From positions 124,001-188,000 of the forward strand of contig NZ_BCWQ01000011.1 in the NCBI RefSeq assembly GCF_001592285.1: a DNA stretch of 64,000 nucleotides. Direction: 5' to 3'. This document shows positions 9,337 through 17,763 of the stretch, in pieces (position 1 is the first letter of the stretch; every line of letters starts with the position of its first letter). The translations under genes were made by a program, and so were the position numbers. The stretch is from Hydrogenophaga pseudoflava NBRC 102511 (GTDB taxonomy: Bacteria; Pseudomonadota; Gammaproteobacteria; Burkholderiales; Burkholderiaceae_C). The notes below the pieces were generated by a model, which was not told where the DNA came from, made no database searches, and saw nothing but the letters and a program-made list of their open reading frames with translations.

Positions 9337-10605
9337 TCAGTTCTGCAGGGAGAAGGACTTGGCGTTGGTGCCCATGACCTCGGTCTGGCGGACCTCGGTC
9401 CAGTACATCCAGATCAGCGAGACCCAGACCACGCCGTACATCAGCATGAAGGCGCTGGAACGAATGCCGGTGAGGTCCATCAGAACGCCGAACAGGATCG
9501 GCAGCACGAAGCCGCCCAGGCCGCCGGCCAGGCCGACGATGCCGCTGATGGCGCCGATGTTCTTGGGGTAGTCGTCGCTGATGTACTTGAAGACGCTGGC
9601 CTTGCCGAAGGCCCAGGCCACGCCCAGGATCGCCATCAGGCCGGTGAAGGTGTAGACGTTCAGGCCGATGTGGAAGGTGGTCGGGCCGTTGACGGTCTGC
9701 ACCGTGAAGTCGGTCTGCGGGTAGCTCAGCAGGAACAGGCAGATCCAGCTCACCCACAGCACCCACCAGGTGACCTTGTGCGCGCCGTACTTGTCGGAGA
9801 GCACGCCGCCGATGGCGCGCAGCACGCCGCCGGGCAGCGAGAAGCAGGCGGCCAGCAGCGCGGCCACGCGGATGTCCAGGCCGTATTCGCCGACGTAGTA
9901 CTGCACCATCCAGAGCGCCAGCGCCACGTAGCCGCCGAACACGATGCTGTAGTACTGGCAGTACTTGAGCACCTTGGGGTCCTTGAGCGCCTGCAGCTGG
10001 TCGCTGAACTTCACGTTGCTGGGCACCAGGTGGGCGGGGTCGCTGTGGCTGAACAGCCAGAACAGCACCAGGGTGCCGAGCATGATGGCCGCGTACACCT
10101 GCGGCACCATGGTCCAGCCGAAGGCCACCAGCAGCACCGGCGCCACGAACTTGTTGACTGCCGAGCCCGAGTTGCCAGCGCCGTAGACGCCCATGGCCAT
10201 GCCCTGGCGGCTCTTGGGGAACCAGCGCGCCACGTAGGGCGTGCCGACCGAGAAGGAGCCGCCGGCCAGACCCACGAACAGGCCGATGACCAGGAAGTGC
10301 CAGTACTCGGTGGCGTAGCTCATCAGGTAGATGGCCGGCACGGTGATCGCCATCAGGGTGGCCATGACGATGCGGCCGCCGTAGCGGTCGGTCCAGATGC
10401 CCAGGGGCACCCGGATCAGCGAGCCGGTGAGCACCGGCATCGCGGTGAGCAGACCGAACTCGGTCGCGTTCAGGTTCAGCATCTTCTTGATCGGGATGCC
10501 GATCACGCCGAACATCATCCAGACCATGAAGCAGACCGTGAACGCCAGCGTGCTGACGATCAGGACGGACCAGGCCTTTCTTTCATTTCTCAGCTCTGAA
10601 GCCAT
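9337..10605 (-). CDS. narK1: MFS nitrate/nitrite transporter, first copy (NarK1 type)
   Basis: A 422-residue, 12-helix nitrate/nitrite transporter and the first gene of the nar operon. The conserved AGGSFSVGTPYVARWFP stretch (about residues 125-142) and the later VGLAGGLGGFVLP stretch are the two nitrate-signature helices of the NarK family. The ATG was chosen because GGAGAG lies just upstream; 23 more codons are open before it. The short form resembles the nitrate/proton symporter class. The FNR box about 150 bases upstream should switch on this gene and the whole operon in low oxygen. Confidence 0.94.
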   Translation of the reverse strand: MASELRNERKAWSVLIVSTLAFTVCFMVWMMFGVIGIPIKKMLNLNATEFGLLTAMPVLTGSLIRVPLGIWTDRYGGRIVMATLMAITVPAIYLMSYATEYWHFLVIGLFVGLAGGSFSVGTPYVARWFPKSRQGMAMGVYGAGNSGSAVNKFVAPVLLVAFGWTMVPQVYAAIMLGTLVLFWLFSHSDPAHLVPSNVKFSDQLQALKDPKVLKYCQYYSIVFGGYVALALWMVQYYVGEYGLDIRVAALLAACFSLPGGVLRAIGGVLSDKYGAHKVTWWVLWVSWICLFLLSYPQTDFTVQTVNGPTTFHIGLNVYTFTGLMAILGVAWAFGKASVFKYISDDYPKNIGAISGIVGLAGGLGGFVLPILFGVLMDLTGIRSSAFMLMYGVVWVSLIWMYWTEVRQTEVMGTNAKSFSLQN

Positions 10606-10754
10606 GTTTTCTCTCCGAAAGACGTGGCATGAATGTCCCTTTTCAGGGGAGGGCTGAACATCCGCCGGAGGCACACGTGGCCGCGGCAGAAGGACGAGGG
10701 GTCACCCCATCGGCATCGTCCTGAAGAACTATGTTCCGTGTTTTGCGGTGTGAC

Positions 10755-10768
10755 TTGATTTACATCAA
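10755..10768. promoter_or_regulatory. FNR/Anr box of the nar operon
   Basis: TTGATTTACATCAA is a perfect match to the FNR/Anr/CRP-family consensus TTGAT-N4-ATCAA. Symmetry continues two bases on each side (10753-10770). It lies 150 bases before the narK1 ATG and 80 bases before the divergent TetR gene. Activation of narK1K2GHJI under oxygen limitation follows from known biology of such boxes. Confidence 0.9.
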
Positions 10769-10822
10769 GTCGATGTCGGACAGCGTCCTGCCGGAACCAG
10801 GCAGGAATCACCTTGAATATAA

Positions 10823-10838
10823 GTAATTAATAAATTAC
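10823..10838. promoter_or_regulatory. Palindromic operator before the TetR gene
   Basis: GTAATTAATAAATTAC is an inverted repeat with six-base arms and a four-base spacer. It sits in an unusually AT-rich patch ten bases before the TetR ATG. Position and form fit an autoregulatory TetR operator, though the binding protein is inferred. It also stands in the divergent region shared with narK1. Confidence 0.55.
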
Positions 10839-10848
10839 ATTGGTGACC

Positions 10849-11493
10849 ATGCCGCTCCCGAACACCCCCAAACAAGCCACCGAACAGCGCCAGGCCAGCC
10901 TGGTGTCGGCTGCGCTCGCGTTGGCCGCACAGCACAGCCCGGCCAGAGTGACCACCGCCGACCTGGCCCGAGCGGTGGGGCTCACGCAGGGCGCGGTGTT
11001 CCGCCACTTCGAGAGCAAGGAAGCGATCTGGCTGGCGGTGATCGACTTCGCGCACCAGGTCCTGCTGGCACGGCTGCAGACCGCGGCCCAGTCGCATGTG
11101 CAGCCGCTGACCGCGCTGCGTGCGGTGTTCATGGCGCACGTGGACTTCGTGGTGGAACAGCCGGGTGTGCCGCGGGTGATCTTTCAGGAGCTGCAGCACC
11201 CGGAGGACACAGCACTGAAGGCGCGCGTGCGCGTGCTGATGCAGGACTACCGCTCGCTGGTCACCCGACTGCTGCAGCAGGCGCAGGCGGCGGGGCAGCT
11301 GGCACCAGGCACCGACCTTCAGGCCAGTGCGGTGCTGTTCATCGGCTCGGTGCAGGGGCTGGTGATGCAGTCGCTGCTGAGCGGACAGGTCGGGGCCATC
11401 CGCACGCTGGCACCCGCGGTGTTCGACCTGTTCCAGCACGCTGTTGCCGCACCCACCAACCCCACACGGCGCCCCCCGGAGACCACCGAATGA
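10849..11493 (+). CDS. TetR/AcrR-family transcriptional regulator
   Basis: A 214-residue one-domain-plus-ligand-pocket repressor. The helix-turn-helix is near residues 20-65 (TTADLARAVGLTQGAVFRHF), a clear TetR signature. The C-terminal part resembles AcrR-type ligand domains. An in-frame TTG nine bases earlier is an alternative start. The stop overlaps the ATG of the membrane-fusion protein (ATGA), so it leads the export operon and probably controls it, with the palindrome just upstream as the likely site. The ligand is unknown. Confidence 0.9.
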   Translation: MPLPNTPKQATEQRQASLVSAALALAAQHSPARVTTADLARAVGLTQGAVFRHFESKEAIWLAVIDFAHQVLLARLQTAAQSHVQPLTALRAVFMAHVDFVVEQPGVPRVIFQELQHPEDTALKARVRVLMQDYRSLVTRLLQQAQAAGQLAPGTDLQASAVLFIGSVQGLVMQSLLSGQVGAIRTLAPAVFDLFQHAVAAPTNPTRRPPETTE

Positions 11494-12686
11494 AGACAAA
11501 TCCACAAACCTCGCGCCGGCTGCTGCTGGGCGGCCTGGCGCTGGCCCTGGTGGGTGCGCTGGCGTTTGTGGCGCTGCGCACCGGGCCGCTGGCGCCGGTG
11601 AAGGTGCAGGTGACGCCAGTGACCAAGGGCCGCGTGACACCCGAGATCTTTGGCATCGGCCTGGTCGAGGCGCAGCGCAGCTGGATGGTGGGGCCCACCA
11701 CGGCCGGCCGTGTGCTCGGCGTGCGGGTGGACGCGGGTCAGACGGTGCAACCGGGTCAGGTGCTGGCAGAAATGGACCCGGTGGACCTGGACCAGCGGCT
11801 GGCGGCACTGGACGCCTCGCTGGCCCGTGCGCAGAGCGTGCAGCGAGCCGCCGATGCGCAGCTTGGCGATGCGCAGGCGCGGCGCACGTTGGCGATGGCG
11901 AACCTGAAGCGCAACGAGGAACTGGCGCGGCAAGCCTTCATCAGCCCCGGGGCGCTGGAGGCACGCACACAAGAGGTGGCGTCGGCCCATGCGGGCGTGG
12001 CCGCCGCACAGGCCAACCTCGGTGGCAGCACACAGGACATCGCGCGGCTGCGCGCCGAGCGCGCAGCCCTGGAACAGCAGCGCAGCAACCTGAGGCTGCT
12101 GGCCCCCGGCGCGGCGGTGGTCACGGCGCGCGAGGCCGAAGCCGGCACCACAGTCGTGGCGGGCCAGGCCGTGCTGCGGCTGATGGACCCGGCCAGCCTG
12201 TGGGTGAAGCTGCGGGTGGATCAGGGCCGAAGCGCCGGACTGGCGCCAGGACTGGTGGCGAGCATCGCCCTGCGCTCGCGCCCGGGCGAGACGCTGATCG
12301 GCAAAGTGGCCCGGGTGGAGTCGCTGGCCGATGCCGTGACGGAGGAACGGCTGGCGATGGTGGCATTTGACAGCCTGCCCGCCGGCGTGTCGGTGGGCGA
12401 GATGGCGGAAGTGACGGTGCAGTTGCCCGCTGCCCCCGAGCGCCTGCTGCTGCCCAATGCGGCCGTGGTGCAGCACGAGGGAAAAACCGGGGTGTGGCGG
12501 CTCACGGATGGCGTTCCCGCCTTCTCGCCGGTGGTGCTGGGGGCGCAGGGTCTGGATGGCCAGGTGCAGGTGCTCGAAGGCCTGAACGAAGGCGACACGG
12601 TGGTGCTGTACAGCCAGAGCGCCCTGAAGCCGGGGGCACGCATCGCAGTGGTGGACAGGCTGGTTCCGTCGGGAGCAGCAAGGTGA
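11490..12686 (+). CDS. HlyD/RND-type periplasmic adaptor (membrane-fusion protein)
   Basis: A 398-residue adaptor that would bridge the inner-membrane ABC permease to an outer-membrane channel. There is one N-terminal membrane anchor (about residues 10-30), a biotinyl-lipoyl-like half near 55-85, an Ala/Arg-rich coiled-coil hairpin (about 90-195), the second lipoyl half and a beta-barrel domain. It overlaps the TetR gene and the permease gene by four bases each. It looks like the DevB/MacA class. No outer-membrane TolC gene is nearby, so a shared one would be needed. Confidence 0.88.
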   Translation: MKTNPQTSRRLLLGGLALALVGALAFVALRTGPLAPVKVQVTPVTKGRVTPEIFGIGLVEAQRSWMVGPTTAGRVLGVRVDAGQTVQPGQVLAEMDPVDLDQRLAALDASLARAQSVQRAADAQLGDAQARRTLAMANLKRNEELARQAFISPGALEARTQEVASAHAGVAAAQANLGGSTQDIARLRAERAALEQQRSNLRLLAPGAAVVTAREAEAGTTVVAGQAVLRLMDPASLWVKLRVDQGRSAGLAPGLVASIALRSRPGETLIGKVARVESLADAVTEERLAMVAFDSLPAGVSVGEMAEVTVQLPAAPERLLLPNAAVVQHEGKTGVWRLTDGVPAFSPVVLGAQGLDGQVQVLEGLNEGDTVVLYSQSALKPGARIAVVDRLVPSGAAR

Positions 12687-13873
12687 TCAGCCTGGCGGGC
12701 CGCGACATCCTGCACGGCTGGAGCAAGTACGTGCTGACCGGGCTGGGCCTGGGGCTGCTGATCGGCGTGACGCTGACGATGGCGGGCGTTTACCGAGGCA
12801 TGGTGGACGACGCACACGCGCTGCTGGCCAACAGCCGCGCCGACCTCTGGGTGGTGCAGAAGGACACGCAGGGCCCGTACGCGGAATCGTCGAGCATCAA
12901 GGACGACGTGGTGCGCAGCATGCGCGGCATGCCGGGGGTGGCCGCGGCGGCCAATGTGGCCTATCTGACGATGCAGGTGCAGAGGAATGGCCGAGACCAG
13001 CGCGTGATGGTGGTGGGCATGGAGCCGGGCATGCCCGGCGCGCCGGGCTACCTGGTGGCGGGACGGCACATCACGCGCAACCACTACGAGGCGGTGGCCG
13101 ATGTGAAGACAGGGTTCGCGCTGGGCGATGTGGTGCGCATCCGCCGCCACGACTACACCGTGGTGGGACTGACGCGGCGCATGGTGTCCTCGGGCGGCGA
13201 CCCGATGCTGTTCGTGCCGATGAAGGACGCGCAGGAAACGCAGTTCCTGAAAGACAACGACGCCATCGTCAACGACCGCGCGCGCACCGCCGCCAATCCG
13301 GCCTTCAACCGCCCGGGCAGCCCCGGCCTGCTGGAGGCGGTGCAAAGCCTGCAGACCAGCAGCCGCAGCGTGAACGCGGTGCTCGTACAGATCGCACCGG
13401 GCTTCACACCCGAGCAAGTGGCCGGGCCGATCCGGCGCTGGAAGCACCTGAGCGTGCACACCCGCGACCAGATGGAAGACATCCTGATCGTCAAGCTGAT
13501 CGCCAATTCGGCCAAACAGATCGGCATGTTCCTGGTGATCCTGGCCATCGTGAGCGCCGCCATCGTGGCCTTCATCATCTACACCATGACCATGGGCAAG
13601 CTGCGCGAGATCGCGGTCCTCAAGCTCATCGGTACACGCGACCGCACCATCGCCGGCATGATCCTGCAGCAGGCCCTGGGCCTTGGCCTGATCGGCTTCG
13701 CCGTGGGCAAGGTGGCGGCCACGGTGTGGGGACCGGCGTTCCCGAAATACGTGCTGCTGCTGCCGGGCGACGCGGTGGCCGGCCTGGTGGCCACGCTGCT
13801 GATGTGCGCGCTGGCCAGCACGCTGGCGATTCGCGTGGCGCTCAAGGTCGACCCCGGCGCAGCGATCGGATGA
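12683..13873 (+). CDS. ABC transporter permease, FtsX/DevC-like
   Basis: A 396-residue permease of the FtsX/MacB type. One N-terminal helix (about 18-40) is followed by a large periplasmic domain and three C-terminal helices (about 270-395). The start is a GTG overlapping the upstream stop (GTGA) with GGGAG before it; ATG starts further upstream would lie deep in the adaptor gene. The DLWVVQ stretch near residue 55 recalls DevC of heterocyst glycolipid exporters, so DevC-like is a better fit than MacB, which carries a fused ATPase. The substrate is unknown. Confidence 0.87.
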   Translation: MISLAGRDILHGWSKYVLTGLGLGLLIGVTLTMAGVYRGMVDDAHALLANSRADLWVVQKDTQGPYAESSSIKDDVVRSMRGMPGVAAAANVAYLTMQVQRNGRDQRVMVVGMEPGMPGAPGYLVAGRHITRNHYEAVADVKTGFALGDVVRIRRHDYTVVGLTRRMVSSGGDPMLFVPMKDAQETQFLKDNDAIVNDRARTAANPAFNRPGSPGLLEAVQSLQTSSRSVNAVLVQIAPGFTPEQVAGPIRRWKHLSVHTRDQMEDILIVKLIANSAKQIGMFLVILAIVSAAIVAFIIYTMTMGKLREIAVLKLIGTRDRTIAGMILQQALGLGLIGFAVGKVAATVWGPAFPKYVLLLPGDAVAGLVATLLMCALASTLAIRVALKVDPGAAIG

Positions 13874-13877
13874 AGCC

Positions 13878-14621
13878 ATGAACGACACCCCCCTGGGCGG
13901 CATCCGTATCGAAGGCCTGCGCAAGGTCTATGGTCACGGCGACACGGCCGTGGAAGCGCTGAGGCACGTGAACATGCAGGTGGCGCCCGGCGAGGTAGTG
14001 GGCCTGGTCGGCCCCTCGGGTTCGGGCAAGAGCACACTGCTCAAATGCCTGGGCGCCATCATCGAACCCACCAGCGGCAGGATGACGCTGGGCAACGAAG
14101 TCATCTACGACAACGGCTGGAAAGTCAAAGACCTGCGCGCGCTGCGGCGCGACCGCATCGGCTTCGTGTTCCAGGCGCCGTATCTGATTCCGTTCCTGGA
14201 CGTGACCGACAACGTGGCGCTGCTGCCGATGCTGGCAGGCCTGTCCAATGCGAATGCGCGCAAACGCGCGCTGGAACTGCTGACCGCGCTGGACGTGCAG
14301 CACCGCGCCAGCGCCGAGACATCGCAGCTCTCCGGTGGTGAGCAGCAGCGAGTGTCCATCGCCCGCGCGCTGGCCAACAAGCCTCCGGTCATATTGGCCG
14401 ACGAACCCACCGCGCCCCTGGACAGCGAGCGCGCGCTGGGTGTGATGCGCATCCTCAACCAGATGGCGCGGCGGGCCCACACCGCGATCATCGTCGTCAC
14501 ACACGACGAAAAGATCATCCCGACTTTCAAACGGATCTACCACATCCGCGACGGCCAGACAGTGGAAGAAGCCGGCGAAGGCCTCGCCCTGGATGACCAC
14601 GGGAACGACACCCCCTCTTGA
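13878..14621 (+). CDS. ABC transporter ATPase of the export system (LolD/DevA-like)
   Basis: A 247-residue ATPase energising the FtsX-type permease. Walker A (GPSGSGKST, about 42-50), the LSGGEQQR signature (about 152-159) and Walker B (VILADEPTA, about 170-178) are all intact. It follows the permease by four bases. Its class matches LolD/MacB/DevA ATPases rather than importer ATPases. Together with the adaptor and permease it makes a complete tripartite exporter apart from the outer-membrane duct. Confidence 0.92.
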   Translation: MNDTPLGGIRIEGLRKVYGHGDTAVEALRHVNMQVAPGEVVGLVGPSGSGKSTLLKCLGAIIEPTSGRMTLGNEVIYDNGWKVKDLRALRRDRIGFVFQAPYLIPFLDVTDNVALLPMLAGLSNANARKRALELLTALDVQHRASAETSQLSGGEQQRVSIARALANKPPVILADEPTAPLDSERALGVMRILNQMARRAHTAIIVVTHDEKIIPTFKRIYHIRDGQTVEEAGEGLALDDHGNDTPS

Positions 14622-14635
14622 ACGGGAGAACCGCC

Positions 14636-15022
14636 ATGACTTCCCACCGCCCCCTGAAAGTCCTCGCCGCCGTGGCCATGGTGTTCGGCGCGCTCACGGT
14701 GTTCAGCGGCGGGCAGGGCCTGTTCGGCCCGGCCGACACCCGCGCGGCCCTGGGCCACACGGTGGGCTTCGTGCTGTGGTTCAACTTCCTGGCCGGCTTC
14801 GTCTATGTGGTGGCCGGACTGGGTCTGTGGTTCGGCCGGCGCTGGGGCCTTTGGATGGCCACCGCGCTGGCGCTGGGCACCGCGCTGGTGGCCATCGCCT
14901 TTGGCGCGCACGTGCTGGCGGGCGGCGCCTTCGAGATGCGCACGCTGGGTGCGCTGGCGCTGCGCCTGGGCTTCTGGGTCCTGGTGGCCGCCGTGGGCTG
15001 GCGCCGGGCCGCCGGGGCCTGA
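14636..15022 (+). CDS. Small four-helix membrane protein of unknown function
   Basis: A 128-residue hydrophobic protein with about four membrane segments (residues 8-25, 40-62, 68-92, 100-122). I do not recognise a family. A GGGAGAA ribosome site stands before the ATG; an in-frame TTG 18 bases upstream overlaps the ATPase stop but has no good site. It closes the exporter operon and ends three bases from the convergent narL stop. It may be an accessory of the exporter. Confidence 0.75.
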   Translation: MTSHRPLKVLAAVAMVFGALTVFSGGQGLFGPADTRAALGHTVGFVLWFNFLAGFVYVVAGLGLWFGRRWGLWMATALALGTALVAIAFGAHVLAGGAFEMRTLGALALRLGFWVLVAAVGWRRAAGA

Positions 15023-15025
15023 GGC

Positions 15026-15736
15026 TCAGGCCAGGCCCTGGCTGGTCGCGAACACCGCCGCCTGCACGCGCGAGCTCAGGCCGAGCTTGCGCAGGATGTG
15101 CTGCACGTGGATCTTCACCGTGGTCTCGGCGATGTCCAGTTCGCGCGCGATCAGCTTGTTGGAATCGCCACGCGCGATCAGCAGCAGGATCTCGCGCTCA
15201 CGCGGCGACAGCAGGTCGGCGCCGGAGGCGGCCTCGCGCGGCGCCTCCAGCGGCACCGGCGCACTGACCGGGGCCGCCGCGGGCGGGGCGGCGTTTGCGA
15301 CCGACGGCCGCGAGCGGAACACCGCCACCAGCTTGGTCATCATCTCGGGGCTGATGACCGACTCGCCGTCCATGACCTTGATGATGGTCTCGCAGAGCTG
15401 GTCGGACTCCACCGTCTTGAGCAGGTAGCCGTCGGCCCCGGCCTGCAGCGCGGCGGCCAGGTCGTTCTCGTTCTCGCTCACGGTGAGCATGAGCACCCGC
15501 GCTTCGGGCGCGGCCTCCTTGAGCGCGGGGATGGCGTCCACCCCGCGCACGCCGGGCAGGTGGTTGTCCAGCAGGATCACCTGCGGAGGCCTGCGCTGCA
15601 GGCAGCGCAGGGCCTCGCCCACGTCGCCAGCCTCGGCGGTGACGGTGAAGCGCTCGTCCTGCTCCAGCAGCGCCTTGAGGCCGCGGCGGAACAGGGTGTG
15701 GTCGTCGACGAGCAGCAGCTCGATGGAAGAGGTCAT
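15026..15736 (-). CDS. narL: Nitrate/nitrite response regulator NarL
   Basis: A 236-residue response regulator. The receiver domain has the acidic pair D11-D12, phospho-acceptor D57 (LLLDNHLPG) and the conserved lysine in GYLLKTVE. A proline/alanine-rich linker (about 150-170) precedes a LuxR-type helix-turn-helix (SPREREILLLIARG, IAETTVKIHVQHILRKL). It is the partner of NarX and overlaps it by ATGA. By homology it activates nar genes when nitrate is present. I could not pick out convincing NarL heptamers before narK1 by eye. Confidence 0.95.
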   Translation of the reverse strand: MTSSIELLLVDDHTLFRRGLKALLEQDERFTVTAEAGDVGEALRCLQRRPPQVILLDNHLPGVRGVDAIPALKEAAPEARVLMLTVSENENDLAAALQAGADGYLLKTVESDQLCETIIKVMDGESVISPEMMTKLVAVFRSRPSVANAAPPAAAPVSAPVPLEAPREAASGADLLSPREREILLLIARGDSNKLIARELDIAETTVKIHVQHILRKLGLSSRVQAAVFATSQGLA

Positions 15737-17658
15737 GGGGTGGTCAGTACGGATTCGGAGAGGTCCAGGCCCGCCGTGCCCGTCCCGACGGCGGTCACCG
15801 GGTTCCTGGGCAGCGTGAGCGTGACGGAGGTGCCCTGGCCGCGGCGGGATTCGATCTGCACGGTGGCGCCGATGCGGTCGGCCCGCTCGCGCATGATTTT
15901 CGTGCCGACATGGGTCTCGCCGCGCTGCTGCGCGGTGTCGAAACCGCTGCCGTTGTCGCGCACCACGAAGCGCCACTGTTCGCCCTTGTGCACGTCCAGG
16001 CTCACGTGGCTGGCGCCGGCGTGCTTGCGCACGTTGGACAGCGCTTCCTGCACCACGTGCAGCACCTGCACCTGCACGTCGGCCGGCAGCGGCAGGCCCT
16101 CGCCGTCGAGATGCAGCCGCGTGGGCAGGCCGGTCTGGTGCTGGAACTTCTGCAGCGTCTCCTGCAGCGCAGCCTCGATGTCCCCGGTGTTGGTGCGGGT
16201 GCGGAAGTGCACCAGCAGCTCGCGCACGTCGCTGATGCTTTCCTTGAGACCGGTGTCGAGCTCGTCCAGCGTGGACTGCACCTTCTCGGGCTGCTGCTTC
16301 TGCACCGCGCTGCGCAGCAGCTGCGCCTGGATCTTGAGGAAGGCCAGCGACTGGGCAATGGAGTCGTGCAGCTCGCGCGCCAGCAGCGCACGCTCCTCGC
16401 CCACCGCGGCCTCGCGCTCCAGCGCCGCCGCGCGCAGGCCTTCGAGCGCGCTGGCCAGGTGGCTGGCGAGCGCGTCGAGCAGCTCGGTCTCGTCGGCATT
16501 GAGTGCCACTTCGCTGCGGAAGAACAGGTCGATCTCGCCGATCACCCGCTGCTGCAGGCGCACCGGCACGCTCACCAGGTTCTGGTAGCCCACGCGCGCG
16601 CAGTGGCGCATGGGCGCGGCCTCGTGGCTGTGGATGGGGATGACGCGGATGCGCGCATCGGGCTGCAGGTTGCCGCAGGCGCACGCGCCCGCGATCAGGC
16701 TGCGCTCCTCGGCCTGCATTTCCTGCGGAAAGCAGTCGGAGGCGAGCATCAGGTAGCGCTGGTTGGCCTCGTCGGACCAGCGCACCGCCACGGCATCGGC
16801 CTTCATGACCGCGCGCACGCGCTGCGAGAAGCCCCTGGACAGTTCCTCGATGGTGTTGGCCTTGGCCAGGAAGGCGCTGACCTCGTAGAGCGCTTCCAGC
16901 CGCGCGCGCTGCGCCTCGATGCGCTGCGTCTTGGCCTGCACCTTGGCCTCCAGTCCCTGGTAGAGCGACTGCAGCGTGGCGGCCATGCGGTTGAAGCCCG
17001 CCGCCACCTGCCCGAACTCGTCCTGCGTGTCCACGTCGATGCGGGCACCGAACTGCCCGCCCTCGACCTGCGCCAGACCCCGCCGCAGATGGGCCAGCGG
17101 GTTGATCACATAGAGATAGCCGGTGTAGAGCATGACCACCGCCCCGGCGATGGCCAGCGCCATCATGGCGAACTGGAACAGGTTGAGCAGCGCGGTGAAA
17201 CCGGCGAGCTGGTGTTCGATGGACAACACCAGCCGGTCAATGGCCATGACAAATTCGTCGGCCGAGCGCAGCAGCACCGGATCGCCCGGCTGCAGCGGCG
17301 AGGTCCAGAGGGCGCGCTGGGCCTGCCAGAGCTGTTCCACCGCGGCGAACTCGCGCGCCACGTCCGGGTCCCAGGGCACGAACAGGGGGCGCGACGGATC
17401 GCCCTCGCGCAGCACGCCCAGGCTCTGGTCGAACTGCTGCACCAGCGCCTGCACCTCCGCCGCCGGCCGCTGGGCCTGCACCGCGCTGGTCAGGCGCCAG
17501 GTCTGCATGCGCATGCGGCCGGCCTCGTTGACCGCGGCCGCACCGCCCTCCAGCTGCCAGGTCACCCACAGCGTGAGCCCGATGGACGCGAGCGCCAGCA
17601 CCAGCAGCGCCGCCCCGATGCGGATCAGTTTGGTGGAGAGCGAGGCACTGGGGCGCAT
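15733..17658 (-). CDS. narX: Nitrate/nitrite sensor histidine kinase NarX
   Basis: A 641-residue membrane sensor kinase. Two helices (about 10-32 and 165-185) flank the periplasmic sensor, which holds the NarX/NarQ P-box (VNEAGRMRMQTWRL). HAMP, a short coiled coil and a GAF-like module with the NarX cysteine cluster follow, then the HisKA_3 H-box (ARELHDSIAQS) and an HATPase domain with a DNGSGFD motif. An ATG at 17727 would add 23 residues but lies inside an NsrR-like operator, so this ATG is preferred. narL is translationally coupled downstream; ccoG diverges. Confidence 0.94.
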   Translation of the reverse strand: MRPSASLSTKLIRIGAALLVLALASIGLTLWVTWQLEGGAAAVNEAGRMRMQTWRLTSAVQAQRPAAEVQALVQQFDQSLGVLREGDPSRPLFVPWDPDVAREFAAVEQLWQAQRALWTSPLQPGDPVLLRSADEFVMAIDRLVLSIEHQLAGFTALLNLFQFAMMALAIAGAVVMLYTGYLYVINPLAHLRRGLAQVEGGQFGARIDVDTQDEFGQVAAGFNRMAATLQSLYQGLEAKVQAKTQRIEAQRARLEALYEVSAFLAKANTIEELSRGFSQRVRAVMKADAVAVRWSDEANQRYLMLASDCFPQEMQAEERSLIAGACACGNLQPDARIRVIPIHSHEAAPMRHCARVGYQNLVSVPVRLQQRVIGEIDLFFRSEVALNADETELLDALASHLASALEGLRAAALEREAAVGEERALLARELHDSIAQSLAFLKIQAQLLRSAVQKQQPEKVQSTLDELDTGLKESISDVRELLVHFRTRTNTGDIEAALQETLQKFQHQTGLPTRLHLDGEGLPLPADVQVQVLHVVQEALSNVRKHAGASHVSLDVHKGEQWRFVVRDNGSGFDTAQQRGETHVGTKIMRERADRIGATVQIESRRGQGTSVTLTLPRNPVTAVGTGTAGLDLSESVLTTP

Positions 17659-17718
17659 GGAACGGCACTGTACCCGTTCGATCAGCGGGAGCAACAGGGT
17701 CTTTGCACGGCAGACATT

Positions 17719-17741
17719 AAGATTCATGTACTCTGCATCTT
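17719..17741. promoter_or_regulatory. NsrR-like operator between narX and ccoG
   Basis: The 23-base stretch starts AAGATTCATG and ends TGCATCTT. It matches the NsrR consensus I remember (two 11-base arms AAGATGCATTT, inverted, one-base spacer) at 17 of 22 positions. It lies 22 bases before the ccoG ATG and 60 bases before the narX ATG, where it could control both. It overlaps the alternative narX start. The match was counted by eye and the consensus is from memory. Confidence 0.6.
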
Positions 17742-17763
17742 TTAGGTGGCACCGGCCATTCCC

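Noticed and set aside
17659..17727. Alternative narX start at the ATG at 17727
   Set aside because: Adds 23 residues without a clear ribosome site and overlaps the NsrR-like operator; not excluded, but the inner ATG is preferred.
15910..17745. Open frame of 611 codons opposite narX
   Set aside because: Antisense shadow of a clearly recognised kinase gene.
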